Of a stretch of DNA of 64,000 nt, positions 11,542-23,714 are shown piece by piece. This DNA is from Diphasiastrum complanatum. Lineage: Eukaryota > Streptophyta > Lycopodiopsida > Lycopodiales > Lycopodiaceae. Both the position numbers and the translations under genes were made by a program. The notes beneath the pieces were generated by a model. That model searched no databases. It worked only from the letters and a program-made list of their open reading frames with translations, and had not been told where the DNA came from. The first letter of the stretch is position 1, and the number at the start of each line of letters is the position of its first letter. The stretch spans positions 10,450,683 to 10,514,682 of the forward strand of contig CM055095.1 of the NCBI GenBank assembly GCA_029204225.1, written 5' to 3'.

Positions 11542-14500
11542 AAGCTTTATTAATGTTTTATGGTGCCAAAAGGCACATAAGATGAAAGAGTCCATATCAA
11601 GTGTGTGAGTACATTGGAGCATAAAAATGTCAGAGAGAGGAGAGGGAGAGAGAGGGCTGATGTGCTGATGTTTCTACAGGAGACAATTATGTCCATAAAC
11701 TTTAGTACCAAGGGCTCCAGGTACTTGTGTTCAGGTGGCACTGGTAAAATTGTCAGGATATGGGACATGCAGAGGAGAAGATGCATCAAATGGCTGAAGG
11801 GTCACACAGACACAATAACTGGTGTTCTATACAATTGTAAAGATGAGCATTTGGCCTCTATCAGCGTACAAGGAGATCTTATCTTGCATAACCTGGCATC
11901 TGGTTCTCGTGTTACTGAGTTAAAAGATCCTCATAATCAGGTAAATCATTACTAGTTTTGATGTCCACAGTTTTTTCATATCTTCTAGCCATCTAATTAG
12001 AGCTCAACAAGATATTGTCATGTCTAGAAATAAGTTGCGATTGTTCTTATGGTGCTTTTTGATTTAGTGACCATCAATCTTGGGTGTTTCTTGGTCTGTG
12101 GCTAGTGTCAACCTGTGTCATCAACTCTAGAAGTAACTACATAAAAAATATATGCTATTTGTGATTGTTTATTTGTAGCACTCTTTCAAAGATATTATAA
12201 TGCTGGTGACAATATTTGAAGCTGCAAGTGCATATGGAATTGCTTAGGTCCCGTTTTTGTTGTTGATGACAGTAAGCATGCTGTTTGCATACAGTTTGGA
12301 GTTTGTTCATAGTCAAAATAGTTTGCAAGATGTGGATGTGTGCTGCTTATGGATCTCTTCTTGGCAGGTATATGATGGTCTGTGCATCTCTGCTGAGTTT
12401 CTTTGGAGCAGGTGTTGAGAGTATTGGACTGTTCAAGATTAAGCAGACACCTTATGGTCACAGCGGGAGATGATGGATCTGTGCACCTTTGGGATACAAC
12501 TGCTCGCAATCCAAAGGTCAGTACCTAAGTGTTATTCTGTTTCCTGCTGGGAATTGTTCTTTGATATTTTGGCATGTAATTGTCTCACTATTAGCAGCAT
12601 TCCCTAAGCCAACAAGCCTTTGTTAGTGCTTTTGTATGAACATGAAAAATTGTGTTCCAGAGGGTGAAAAAAAGCATTCTCATTATTATTCAAAGATTCC
12701 ATCTGTTTTGAAGATGGAGTCTGTGACTGGCCAACTTGTGGGGAGTATTTGAGGGAAAAGAAAGTATTCTAATACTGAACTTGGGGAATCTCCTTGGCAA
12801 TCGCTGCCTTTGGAAATGTGTGTCTTTGGTCCTATGATTTCTACCAATGTTCTATGTTTTTCTGCCATGCCCTTGTCACCACTAGCCATTTGGATGAAAG
12901 TAGGTGCAATCTTTTAAGCTTTTTTCAGAGAAAGTAGACAGGATTAACTGAATTCCGGAGCTCCACAATTCAAAATGAGGATCTTATGATGGTGGTTTGC
13001 TTTTGTGCCTCCGTCCAGCCAATGATTGGATAGTTCTTGGGGTGTGCGCTAAAGTTTCCAATTTGTTCCTAGGGTGATTATTGATCATAACAGAATGTGT
13101 TGTCCATGTCACAATCATGAACATTCTTAGCAAACTTCCAGAATGCGAGATTTTGCATTCAAACTGAAATGCTTTTTTGATTCATAAGTTGAATTTCTCT
13201 AGCTTTCTGACTTTGTTGTATTACCAGGTATCGTGGATTAACCAGCATTTGGCACCCACTTCTGGTGTGTGCTTTTCACCATGCAGTGATAAGGTATGTA
13301 GTTATACACCCTAAAGCTGTGACAATCATGTCTACAAAGAAAGCTTTTTGATGGGGTCAGAGAGTTATGTGTACATGGAAGGATTAAAAGATACTTAAAC
13401 TTCTCTGGCATGCAATGGCATTGCGAATTATTGTCATTCTGTAATGCTTCAGGTTCAATGTAAGGGGAGTCAATGCCACTCTCTCACCTAGTGGTACTAT
13501 TTCTTGTTGATTGAAACTGTTGATTAGTTCTGGGCAAATGTCTATGTTTGTTTGTAGTACGATAATTCCAAAAGAGGTTCTTGCATTTTTGCTGTGAGAG
13601 TGTCGTAACCCGCCACTGCCTCTGGTTCTACTTCCAAATTCCCCTCTTCATTGTCTATATACGTGAAAGAAAAAGAGGGTTTATGTTATGTATTGAGGCT
13701 ACATTGATGCCATGTCTGGATTCCTTAGTTTGTTGAGAGTTTCAGTTCCTTTTTGAACATCAGTTGAGTTATTATCTCTTGGCATGATGCAGATGATCGT
13801 CAGCGTTGGTTTAGATAAAAAGCTATACAGTTTTGACCCAGGCATGAAAAAGCCTGCATTGTGTTTTCCTTGTGAGGCCCCATTCTCCTCTTTGACATTT
13901 CGAGATGATGGAGGGACTTTGGCAGCTGGAACAAACAATGGGCGGGTTAACTTCTATGACATTCGCAGCAAACTTCAGCCTTTCACTAGTTTGCGAGCTT
14001 ATGGCTCTTCAGAGGTATATTTTTTTCAGCTTTCTGGGCTCAAATCATTCTCTTCAAATAGGACAAGTACTATTACAACATACATCTTCCGGTGTCTGCT
14101 GTCATGTATGGCAATGTATTATTGTAGAAGCATGTAGAACGTTATCATCTCCAAATAATGAAAGGCGACATGTCTTGTATCCATTGTAGCATTTTGAAAT
14201 TGTTTGGTTCTGAATCAAGCAAACATGTTTGCAATTTCAGTGTTGGAAACTGCCACAGTTCAGATCAGATCAATTTTGTTACCAGGAAAATTGATCTTCT
14301 TTCTTATCAAAGAGTTTCATATTGAAAGAATCTTACAGTTTTGAAACTGTTCTGGTCCTATGACGGGATCCCATCAATTAGGTTGGCAACCTCTATTATT
14401 CAACATTTCTAGCGAAGCTTGCAATTCACAACGTAAACCATTCCTAATGTACATTCTTGATCCTGGCATGCGGTCCTTAATTGGGGGCATTATTAGTTCA

Positions 14501-16830
14501 TCCAGACAATCATGAAGACTCTTTCAAGTTTTAACTTTACATGTTATTTTTGCTGCAGCCTGTTACCAGCTTGAGCTGGCAAAGGTCAAACCCAATTTCA
14601 GTAGATGAAGCAAACTGCTTAGCAGAGGTATCCTTGCTGGGCTCAGCTGGAGAAGATGCACTTGTGATGCCAGATCCACGTCCTGGTGCTGTTCTTGGAT
14701 TTCGGAATCGTTCTGTGGCTGCTGCCATGGCTTTTAGAACATTTGGTCGGCTTCCTTCATCTGCTCCTGAAAATTCTGTTGCTGAAGCTGCAGCTTCTGG
14801 AACCAGCGGGTCTGTCAGCTTTACTTCTTTGAAACCCCAATCAGCAGAAGAGACACCATCCGGAAGTCACTTAATGACGAATGGGAAGATGTCGTGGTTG
14901 CAAACAGCTAGAAGTTTTTCTGTTGGAAAGGATGATATGGAGGTGTTTTCCCCTATAGTTGACGTGCAGCCAATAACCCCATCAGATCCAAGCTATTGGG
15001 ATGCAAATCCTGATTCAAAAAACTGTAAGGTTGGTGATGAGCTCCAAAAGGTATCAGTCAAATCCCCACCTGCAGGAGTTAGGAGATTAGTCTCAGATGA
15101 AGAAGCAAAGGATGAAGCTCACCAAAAGTTGGAACGACGTCTGGCTTCTCATCTGGTGATTGTTCTATCTGTACTTTGTTACGTTTGAACTTTGAATTGA
15201 GCTATTTTAACTTACATTGTGCATCTACTGCTATCTTTTAACAATCTTTGTACTTCATCCTGCGCCATTACTACCTCTTACCCAACGGGGTTGGCTCAGT
15301 TGGTTGGCTTGGCATCCAAAGTTTCTTTGGTCCCAGGTTCGAGCCTCCCCTTGGAAACCAAGAAGCATTACTACCTCTTGCTTTGTTTCTGCTCTGCTTT
15401 TGTTTCTGTGATGCCTAGTAAATGTTCATTGAACAATTTTCAATATGCAGTTCAGTTAAGCAAGGAGTTCACAAGAATTACTACTAATAACTCGCAACAA
15501 TTTCCTGCAGGATGATTTCCATATAAAGTCAGCCCCTACTTTACCAGTAGCAGCAACTCCTGTAGTGTGTTCAAAAGGAGATAGATCACCTTCTATCACT
15601 CCCCCAGAGGCCTGGGGGGGTGATGGACCCACTGATCGCAGCTCATTCCGTGCCTATGCTCCTTACTCGACATCCAGGTTTGTATTTACTACTGCAGTTG
15701 GAATCTTAAGTGGATCTGCAATATATTCTAGGAACTGTTTCACCTTCTGATTTCCTAGCAATGTCTTGTAATTTGGAGACAGGGTCTCATTGGAGCCGCC
15801 AACTGTCTCACAATCTGTGTTGGGACACGAGCTCTCTTCAGCATCCATTTTTCCAAGTACACAGGGATCAGATCCTTCACCAAATTTTAGCACCTACCGT
15901 GGTCAATCTGGCTTCTTTTCTGGTGCTATGGAAGTCATGCCTTTGACCAGCATGGATGCCATAACTATAGATGCCACACTATCTACCTCACCAAGGCAGC
16001 TTGTGGAACAGACTGCACAATTGGGTAGTCTTCGAGTGTCTACTTTTACATCAGCAGATGGATTACAGTACAGAGCAGAAAGTGAGAGACACAACGAGCA
16101 CGGGATTCCAGCTGAAGGCTCTGATTTTCTAAAAAGTGAACCTAGAACAAGATTGGATTCTACAAATGTTCATCAGCAGGCTGCGTCGAATGTAAGTCTA
16201 ATATTTACACTTTTAGAAATCCTACTGTGCCACTTTGATGGGAGGTCCATTGACATGCATGAGCCTGCATATATATCTGCCTTTGCCATTGCTTGCAAGT
16301 TTGTAACTGTCAAAGTAACTGTCGTGATATTTTATATACACAATCTGTATTGACTCTTTTGTTCACTGTATGTTAGGGGCATCTCTTGACAAATCTGCAT
16401 CGCAATGCACATCAGCAAGGAACAACTTCATTTGCCCTGCAATTGGTGCAACGGGCTCTTGAAGAAAGCCTTGGATCTGTTCGCAAAGCCATACATGAAG
16501 ATGTGCAAAATCTTCACTTGGACCTCTTAAGACAGTTTCACATCCAGCAGGTTCACGTTTTTATTCTTGTATTTTTTTTCCTTTAGGAGGTTCTTCTTTG
16601 TCGTGTATTATCCAATCCATCATAGTGTGTTTTTGTGTTTCCTTAATTTGAAGTTATTTCTGCTGATTGCAGACAGATTATAAGGTGTATTATCTCTGAT
16701 GTACATTTATTGATTATAGTAGACAGAGATGGCAGCAATGATGGAGAATTTAAGGACAAAGCAAGCAGATCTTATGGAAGAAATCCAGGCATTACGCAAA
16801 GAAAATCAGCAACTTAGACATTTTTTCTAG
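8022..16830 (+). CDS. NEDD1: NEDD1-like WD40 protein, gamma-tubulin complex targeting factor (11 exons)
   Basis: NEDD1 recruits the gamma-tubulin ring complex to microtubules and spindle poles. Exons: 8022-8157, 8530-8639, 11680-11940, 12412-12516, 13228-13293, 13793-14014, 14559-15155, 15511-15677, 15783-16191, 16377-16550 and 16723-16830. Every junction is GT-AG and the phases join to 2,355 nt (784 residues plus stop), close to the length of plant NEDD1. Residues 1-320 form WD40 repeats; KKISLW, VRIWDMQ, VHLWDT and NFYDIR mark blade ends. Residues 301-690 are a low-complexity linker with the TPPEAWGG block. Residues 692-784 are the conserved helical tail ([19 protein letters not shown], ending HFF) that binds gamma-tubulin in studied homologues. 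The start is the first ATG after the GA tract and gives the conserved [14 protein letters not shown] opening. Least certain is the 105-bp intron 8 (15678-15782), chosen because other acceptors there run into stops. Intron 2 (3.0 kb) carries an antisense LINE. Confidence 0.93.
9290..11620 (-). mobile_element. Antisense LINE relic in NEDD1 intron 2
   Basis: Read on the minus strand, 10030-9758 gives a reverse-transcriptase block ([12 protein letters not shown]...VP, then [13 protein letters not shown] where GVKQGCPLSPTLF is usual). About 9720-9650 gives [11 protein letters not shown], the FADD catalytic box, and about 9500-9460 gives [10 protein letters not shown]. Upstream sequence to about 11450 is alignable by eye with the LINE at 28030-29760. 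The pair also share a (GA)n tract followed by GCTTT...AATGT...TGCCAAAAG on the plus strand (11535 and 29692). Frames are broken throughout. The minus-strand 5' end lies about 60 bp from the NEDD1 exon 3 acceptor. Confidence 0.75.
11480..11535. repeat. (GA)n microsatellite inside the intron-2 LINE
   Basis: About 27 GA units lie in the 5' part of the antisense LINE copy. The other LINE copy carries a GA tract at the matching place (29634-29691), so the tract appears to belong to the element. Confidence 0.85.
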
Positions 16831-17020
16831 CGGTGTTTTTGAGCTCAAGAAACAAGCTCACTATTAATTCTTACATTTTCAATGTTCTACTTGGAGATGT
16901 GCCAGTTTTTTTTGCAAACATGCTCAGATAACCTCCTTAATCATGGGCCACCAGCTGCATGTTTTGGTAAATTGTTGGGCTGGTTCGTGTTCAGTGTTGG
17001 AGCGTACAGGAGCAAAGGCC

Positions 17021-17026
17021 AATAAA
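17021..17026 (+). terminator. Candidate NEDD1 poly(A) signal
   Basis: AATAAA lies 191 nt after the NEDD1 stop codon in AT-rich DNA. It is the first perfect match downstream of the gene. Confidence 0.4.
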
Positions 17027-17099
17027 GCTTAGTCTGTTGATGCGGTTTACCTCCCATCAGCAAAAGTTCAAATGGAGGACTCTGTTTTGATGCAATGTA

Positions 17100-19260
17100 A
17101 CATAGTGTTGAACATTTAGTGATTTCCTAAATTTACAATAGTTGACTTGCTCCGTGCAAGTTGTCCTTTCATCGGTAGCGTACGGTGCGGTACTTTTTTT
17201 CCCTGTGATTGTAACTTTCTGATGCTTCAAAAATCTGGCACAGAAGAGGCACTTGTATTTACAAGCATAGCAAATTTTAACATGGACTTGTACCAATGTG
17301 AAAGAATTTTCTGCATTTCAGTTAGGCTTTTTGTGTTTTCATGAAAGCTTTGACATGTGGCAGGTGTGACAAAAATAAATGTTTCACTGCTTTTCAGAGT
17401 CAGATCCACATTTAGCTGCTGACTTGGATTTCATCTCAGGCATTACGAAGGTAACATGGAAATAATGAAAACCTTCAAAAAGAAAGTGACCAAGTTTTTG
17501 TTGAGTGGTTTACATTCAGTGGGAATAACCTACACAAAAGGAAAGAATCTTTGACTATTTAATTCTGCTTTTAATCTCTGACGCGAATGCATAATATTGG
17601 CTTCTAACCCAACTCAAAATCATTGCTGTGCAATTTTGAAATCATCAGACAGTGCTTTGTTGATGTTCATGGTGGATGAACAATGTCATGTTTGTTGGAA
17701 AATGCTACACCTTTCAAATTTTAAAGCTGGTTGCGTGTATGCACCAGGATTCTCTTGCCCTTGACTATGATCCGTTTGTTATATGGCTGTTTGAACATTG
17801 GCATCGTCATAGTGTTGCCCTGGAGAGGTTTGTAGAAATTTCTTAATCTTAGAAAATAAATGCATTGTATGGAACCAATTGTCTTTATTTTTCTGGTTTT
17901 TTATTTGAGACGCAGAGGAGGTTTGATGTAGTCTAAATCCATGTTTATCTTTTAACCTATGGTCTGCAGGTCCTCATTTGTCAGCACTAAGATACTTGTC
18001 TGATTGAATTTTTAACCAAAAGAGGATTTATGATTTGGAAACCAAAATAGGCATTCTAATTGTGGCTCAATAAATGACTCAAATTGTCTGAATATTTGGC
18101 TCCTAAAGCAAGAGATCATTCACACAAATTAGTAAAATAGCAATTAAAAAAAGATTTGATAAATTATGTTAGAATGTAATGTTAGTTTTTGAAATTTGGA
18201 CCCATAGTCTTGGTTATTATCTGTTTTTTAACAATTTTCTTAGTGATCAATTCTTAGATCATGATCTTGAGCTCTATCACGCTCAGTTTTACTAGTCCTA
18301 GAACATTTGCAATTCAGTTTAGATAACCTACCTTTATTTTCAAAGTTATAAAGCTTGAAATTTAGCACTGTTGTTAAGTACAACAAATAGTATTATTATT
18401 ATTATTATTTTCTGAATTGTCATTTTTGTGATTTGTAACTTAGTAACTAGTTTGAAACGATTTCATTTTGGCTTTTGGTGATTGTAGAGGCAAGATCAAA
18501 GAAAGATTAATGCCAATTTATGGTGCTTCTTACAAGGAATTTTCCTTGGGAACGGGTATGGAACTGCACCTTAGGAACGGCTGTTCTGTTTGTATGGTAT
18601 GGTTTTTGATATGAGATGCTAAAATTATACGCATTAATATTGAAAATGCGAGCTTGGAAATGGGAAAATCTTAAATCCTAAATGTGATCCTAAAGCTGAA
18701 ATTGTCTTGACAATGTGATCCTAAAATTTTGATATCATCTTGAAAATGTGAAATCATCATTCCTTGGGTACTCCGATAGTTATGGAACCGTTTTAGGAGC
18801 ATGTTTTGAGGTAATAGCAATTCTATGAATAGTTGGTCCATGCTTAGGACTCTATTCTAGGTGAATCTATGTATATGGAACATACCGTTCCTAGGAATGA
18901 TGATGCCATTTTACTATTGAACATTAATCCCAATAGTCTAAATCTAGTTTCTCACAATTTCCAATATTTTAGATGTTCTAAGATTTGATGCCATAAAAGA
19001 TTAGTAATCTTAGTTGAGGTCTAAGAAGTCATGGCTTGAGTCTTGTATGGAAAACAATAACATAGTTTATAAAGATAACCATCTCTAATGTGATCTAAAA
19101 AACATTTTAACCTTGTTAAAGATTAAATAAATATAACGGATAGAAAAATCTAAGGCATTTCAATGTTCTAGAATTCAAATAACTGGGGGAGATCGAGATA
19201 GGTGGAAAAACCTAGGCACTTTGTACATAAGTTGGGAGAGATTTTATTCCTATAGGTCCA
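17100..19260. other. Downstream flank of NEDD1, no gene recognised
   Basis: AT-rich sequence without a coherent reading frame. A possible inverted-repeat element is noted separately at about 18540-18902. A short (ATT)n tract occurs near 18390-18410. Confidence 0.5.
18540..18902. repeat. Possible small inverted-repeat element
   Basis: The left end (TTCCTTGGGAACGGGTATGG, from about 18543) and the reverse complement of the right end (ATTCCTAGGAACGGTATGTTCC, near 18880-18902) resemble each other as imperfect terminal inverted repeats around about 320 bp. No convincing target duplication is seen, so this could be chance. Confidence 0.25.
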
Positions 19261-19269
19261 TTTTATGAC

Positions 19270-19910
19270 AATATTGCTTTATTCTCCAAAAAAAAAAAGG
19301 CATAATAAGAAGCATTCTATGAATGCTAAATCTTTTGCTCTTATCAATAATATGCAGCAAAAGCCAAAATTATCAGCAAAGCCTACCTTTGTAGATGCTA
19401 TAAGAAAGATGGACATGACATCAAAGATTGTATAAAGTTAGAGCATTTAATGAGAGCAAAAGACGATAACATCAAAATATAGTAGCTAATTATCAAGATT
19501 CCTCTTCTACATTCGAAGACCAAAGGCTATTCATGGCTGAAGTTTCATCACTTTTTGAAGAAGATTGCAGGTACCCCGATTTAGAATTTACTCAACGAAT
19601 GACTTCCAAGAGGAGCTAATTCAAAGACCTCACTGCTTTACATCATAACAAGTCTATATGTTTGGGAGACTCAAGCTCTCACAAAATCGAAAGCCAAGGC
19701 ATTGTGCAAATTCCTTTGCAAGATGGTACTTAGAAACTTATTATCGATGTGATTTATGTTCTGGGATTGATGAAAAATTTATTGTCTATTAGTAGGATTT
19801 ATGTAAGACATACAATCTGATTCAATAACAATTTATGTCAAATTCTAGACACTAAAGATAGAGCTCTTCAAACCTTTGATAGTGAGGTCAAGAAAACATG
19901 AGTGAAATAT
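19270..19910 (+). pseudogene. Ty1/copia gag-protease relic
   Basis: One frame gives a degenerate zinc knuckle (CRCYKKDGHDIKDC, near 19390-19430). After a break come LHHNKSICLGDSSSHKIESQ (about 19640-19700) and VIYVLGLMKNLLSISRI (about 19750-19800). The latter two match the copia protease and pre-integrase block (LGDgs..., VlyVPgLkkNLLSv). A TAG interrupts near 19732. The catalytic D-S/T-G of the protease is not visible. Confidence 0.65.
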
Positions 19911-20750
19911 CTAATACCTAATATAATGGTTGTTGCAATTGCACTCTCCTAGCTTTGACCTATAGGACCATGTATAGCCAAAATGACAAACATGGCTTTG
20001 GTGTTCATAGTTTTCTTGAATTTTTTGTCAGAGCCACTTGCATAAATTTCAAGTGGCAAACATGGGTGAATCACGCTTACAACCAATTTGCACATAGGCA
20101 GACGTATTGTTGTAGAGTCTAGGTTGCAAGTAAATGTGTGCATGTGCACAATTAACTTTCATGAATGCCAAATAACTTGATGAAACAATCATGATCTCTA
20201 ACCTTGGTTTGTGTACAAAATTTTTGTTAATATGTATCATCCATTATCTTTGAAAATTTTTGCTTTACCTAATGTGGACCACTATTCTTGATGTTGTTGC
20301 AACTGCTACTTCTCTATGATCAAAATTTAAGTCTTTCCTTTGAACATTCTTTCATTTTGGCACCCTCTAAAGTTGTCATATACAAAATGTTTAGTTCGTG
20401 GCTATGTTTGTACTTGATTATGCTTTGTGTATACTTGTGAATGAGAGCAATCCTTGAAAGCCATCACATTCCAATAAACCATATTCCTTTATACTTGGAC
20501 ATAGGAAGATTTGGATAGATTATGTCTTGAAATTCCATCTCATGCTCATTCAACATTAGATTGAATTCAAGATCATTGATATATCTATTTTTGAGATTGA
20601 AATATATCAAAATATGAGAAAGGGATTCAGTATCACCACTACGAAGCGTTGTTGCCAGCATTGACAACGATCTATCCCAATAGCCACAGGTAGCATTGCT
20701 ACCTGCCTGGCAACATACATAATGAGAAGGGGGGGCAGGGAGGAGAGGCC

Positions 20751-20752
<2 letters not shown>

Positions 20753-20842
<90 letters not shown>
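20753..20842. repeat. (GA)45 microsatellite
   Basis: A perfect GA tract of about 90 bp, the longest in the window. Long Ser-Leu or Arg-Glu reading frames across it are artefacts of the repeat. Confidence 0.95.
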
Positions 20843-20846
<4 letters not shown>

Positions 20847-22015
20847 TTGTCTTCACATAAGTTATTTCTAAACATGGACCATACAAGGTAGTTGGAGGCC
20901 ACCACATAGTGCTTTTATTTGTCAATGTCTTTATTTAAGGAAATAAAGCCTTTGATACAATAAGCAAATCAACCAAATTCAAAATTGAGAATAAAACAAA
21001 CTAAAATAAAATACTCACTCTAAAATTAAGAGTAAAATTTCATGAGTTCCATACAAGAAAACTTTCAAGGCATCACATTGATTGTCTTTTAATGTGAACC
21101 ACATAAGCTAGTTTGCTATTTGCTTGAAAGCCATGACATAGTGCTCATATTTGTCACTTCAATTGAATCAGCAATGTTGTGCTAAAATGTGTGGCATCAA
21201 TATTTAAATACAACATCTGTGTCATACGGAAACAAGGTGATACATCCAGAACTAATAAATATTAAACACAATATTATTTATTGAATATTAAAATTTGAAG
21301 CACAAACCACAACAAAACAAAATGTAGTTACATAAAAACATTTGTTTGAAAAGAATTTTTGTTTTGTTATGACAAGGTGACTAAATAGTCATGGTTGCAA
21401 TGAAATGCGTTTTGGACAACGAAATGCAATTAAGTTTTTCTTTTTGTTTTATGTATATATACAAACATATTAAAAATACATATAAAATTGATTTCTTTGC
21501 CATAAAACCCAATTTTTTTTTTGAGGTTTAAAAAATTTGTATCTATAGAAGTAATAAAACCAATAAAAATAGTAAGAAACAAAAAAGAGATGTAGATTCC
21601 ATTGTTATACCTTGTTGGCTTTCCCAAACACCAACAATTTCATTGGCTTTCAAATCTTTTGACTAATTTCACTAGCTTTTTGGAATCAGACAATTTCTAG
21701 AGATCTCAAGTCCCTATAATCTATCAATTTCAAAAACTTTTTGAGAATTCCATCATTGATGTTGATTTCACTGGCAATTTTACAATGTGCATAATATGTA
21801 GAAGCCCATATCAATGGCTTTCCAACAATTTCACTGACTATTGTATAATTAATAGCACTTGGCTTAAACAAGGTCCCGTAGTCCTTTAAAAACTTTCAAA
21901 AAATTACCATCAAATTCTCCATAAAAATCCCAACATTTTGAACCCCAATTGCACAAAAAAAGAGAAAAAGAATGCGTTTCGAGACAAAGTTCCTAAGGCT
22001 TTTGAACCACCCAAC

Positions 22016-22075
22016 CCCCAACACCCCACCCCACCCCCCACACCCCAACCCCCCCCCCCAAAAAAAAAAAAAGGA
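22016..22075. repeat. C-rich/poly(A) simple repeat
   Basis: A run of CCCCACCCC-type sequence followed by C9 and A13. It is low-complexity only. Confidence 0.8.
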
Positions 22076-22251
22076 TTTTGACACAATCCTAAATGCTAGT
22101 ATGCAATTGTGGACTAGATCATGATATATCTCATTGTTTAACTAAAAAGCTATGGGACTGTTAAAACATTTTTAATAAAGTGATTGATCAAGCAAACTAG
22201 AAATAGCATTGATACTCAAGATAATAAAACTAAATCTGGACCCAAGCGAGC

Positions 22252-22274
22252 GGGGGGGGGGGGGGGGGGGGGGG
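22252..22274. repeat. G23 homopolymer
   Basis: Twenty-three consecutive G followed by a short GA-rich segment. It is a potential G-quadruplex and a likely site of sequencing-length error. Confidence 0.9.
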
Positions 22275-22579
22275 AGAGACAGAGAGAGCTCTATCAATGT
22301 ATTTAAGGCACAATTCTAGTACGTTTCATTCCATGGGAGTGTAGATATGAGAATGTCTTTGAGATGATAAACAGTTCAACAAAAGCTAAACTAAGGATAA
22401 AACTGAAGTTGACACCAAAACTGAAAGTACAATCTAAAAACTGAATAATTAGGCAAGATGGCTAATGAACTGACATGGCTCAAATAGTTCCTAGATGGAC
22501 TGGGAGAGAGCACCAACGAAACCGCTGACGCTGTACATGGACAACACTTCTGATATACATCTAACAAAGGATCCTGTGT

Positions 22580-22790
22580 TTCATTCAAGAATGAAGTGCA
22601 TTGCGATCAAATATCGTTTGATCAGAGACATGTGAGAAGGACGAGCTAAGAACTATGTTCATTCCGACCAAGAGGATGGTTGCTGACATATTCACAAAAA
22701 TCTTAGATAAGGGATTGTTTGAAAGGCAAAGAGCCAGCTTAGGAATCATAAGACTACCACGCTTTGAGATGGAGCTGAAGAAGTATGAAG
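22580..22790 (+). pseudogene. Ty1/copia RNase H C-terminal relic
   Basis: Frames read together resemble the end of copia pol. AIKYRLIRDM (about 22605-22640) corresponds to the HIxIxYHFIRE block. TMFIPTKRMVADIFTKIL (about 22650-22705) matches the pT-dqlADifTKpL signature, and RASLGIIRL follows near 22735. One frameshift separates the blocks. It probably belongs to the same insertion as the gag-protease relic at 19270-19910, with the middle lost or replaced. Confidence 0.75.
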
Positions 22791-23507
22791 TTTCTATCCA
22801 TAAAAGAGAAATCTTAGTGACATCACATTGACTGTCTTGTGACATGGACCATACAAACTAATTTGCTACGTCCTTGGAGGCCATGAGATAGTGCTCTTAT
22901 ACACATGAAGTATTTGTCTCTAGCAAGCACTTATACACATCAACAATTTAGCATGATATCCCCAACTAAAACTCCCAAGGATATGTATGCACTTTGTAAC
23001 AGAATTTTGACCATGCAAATGAACTCTTGAAATGAGCCAAATGTGAATTCAATTTGTAACATTTCTAAACAGGCTAATGTCTATAGAATAACGAGTGAAA
23101 CAATAACCTACATATTTGAAACGTACGACCAAAATGTCGTACAACATCCACGTGCAAGTTTTTCACAAATCTAGCATCAATCCAGTTTTATGGATAGTGC
23201 CATGCAATTTCTCAAGCAATCTCCATGTCTTCCAATGCCCTTATATAAAGGCTTTAAGTCTATAACCAGGCCTTGACTACATCAGTAGGTAATGTTTGCT
23301 TTAATAACTAATAATACAATATCTAATTTTTGTAGAATATTACATTAGTCAAAATTGATATAAGGCGGTACATTTTTGGGTGCAGCAACCCAACAAGACA
23401 CATGTGCAGCAGTCCTGCATTTTCAAACTACCATTCTTGTCTGATGGTTCCTACTGCCAAAATATCTCCATGAAACCATTAAAAAAAAAGCTAAGTCGTT
23501 AGGGAGA

Positions 23508-23513
23508 TTTATT
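23508..23513 (-). terminator. Candidate GCP1 poly(A) signal
   Basis: AATAAA on the minus strand, about 200 nt beyond the GCP1 stop codon at 23715-23717. It is inferred from position. Confidence 0.35.
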
Positions 23514-23714
23514 TCAAATAGATTGCATCATTTTATCTTGCAAATTAAAGAAACTACATATCTTTTGATCCTATAATGACAAAACCATCTATTTGGTATT
23601 CGATAAAGTCAAGACCTGATTAACAATTTAATTTACTACATATCATGATTTTGGCTTAATAGAACAGACAAGTCAGCGCTTGTACTGTTCCACAAAAACA
23701 GGCCTTTGTAGCCC

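Larger units (their letters stand above)
20841..22905. repeat. Three diverged copies of a repeat of about 100 bp
   Basis: Copies lie near 20841-20930, 21066-21160 and 22812-22905. They share the order (a)catcaca-ttg, a gaccata/caca-a box, a GGAGGCCA or GAAAGCCATGA block and CATAGTGCT-TTAT. The third copy follows directly on the end of the copia RNase H relic, so the repeat may be an LTR fragment. I could not define its ends. Confidence 0.55.

Noticed and set aside
15678..15760. NEDD1 intron 8 acceptors at 15731 and 15758
   Set aside because: With the phase set by exon 8 both lead to in-frame stops (TGA or TAA). The acceptor at 15781-15782 keeps the frame open.
20464..20925. 153-codon minus-strand frame with a long Ser-Leu repeat
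   Set aside because: The repeat is a translation of the (GA)45 microsatellite. The flanks show no coding signal. The same holds for similar frames at 7843-8295, 29178-29888 (SL part), 30350-30601 and 30451-30987.
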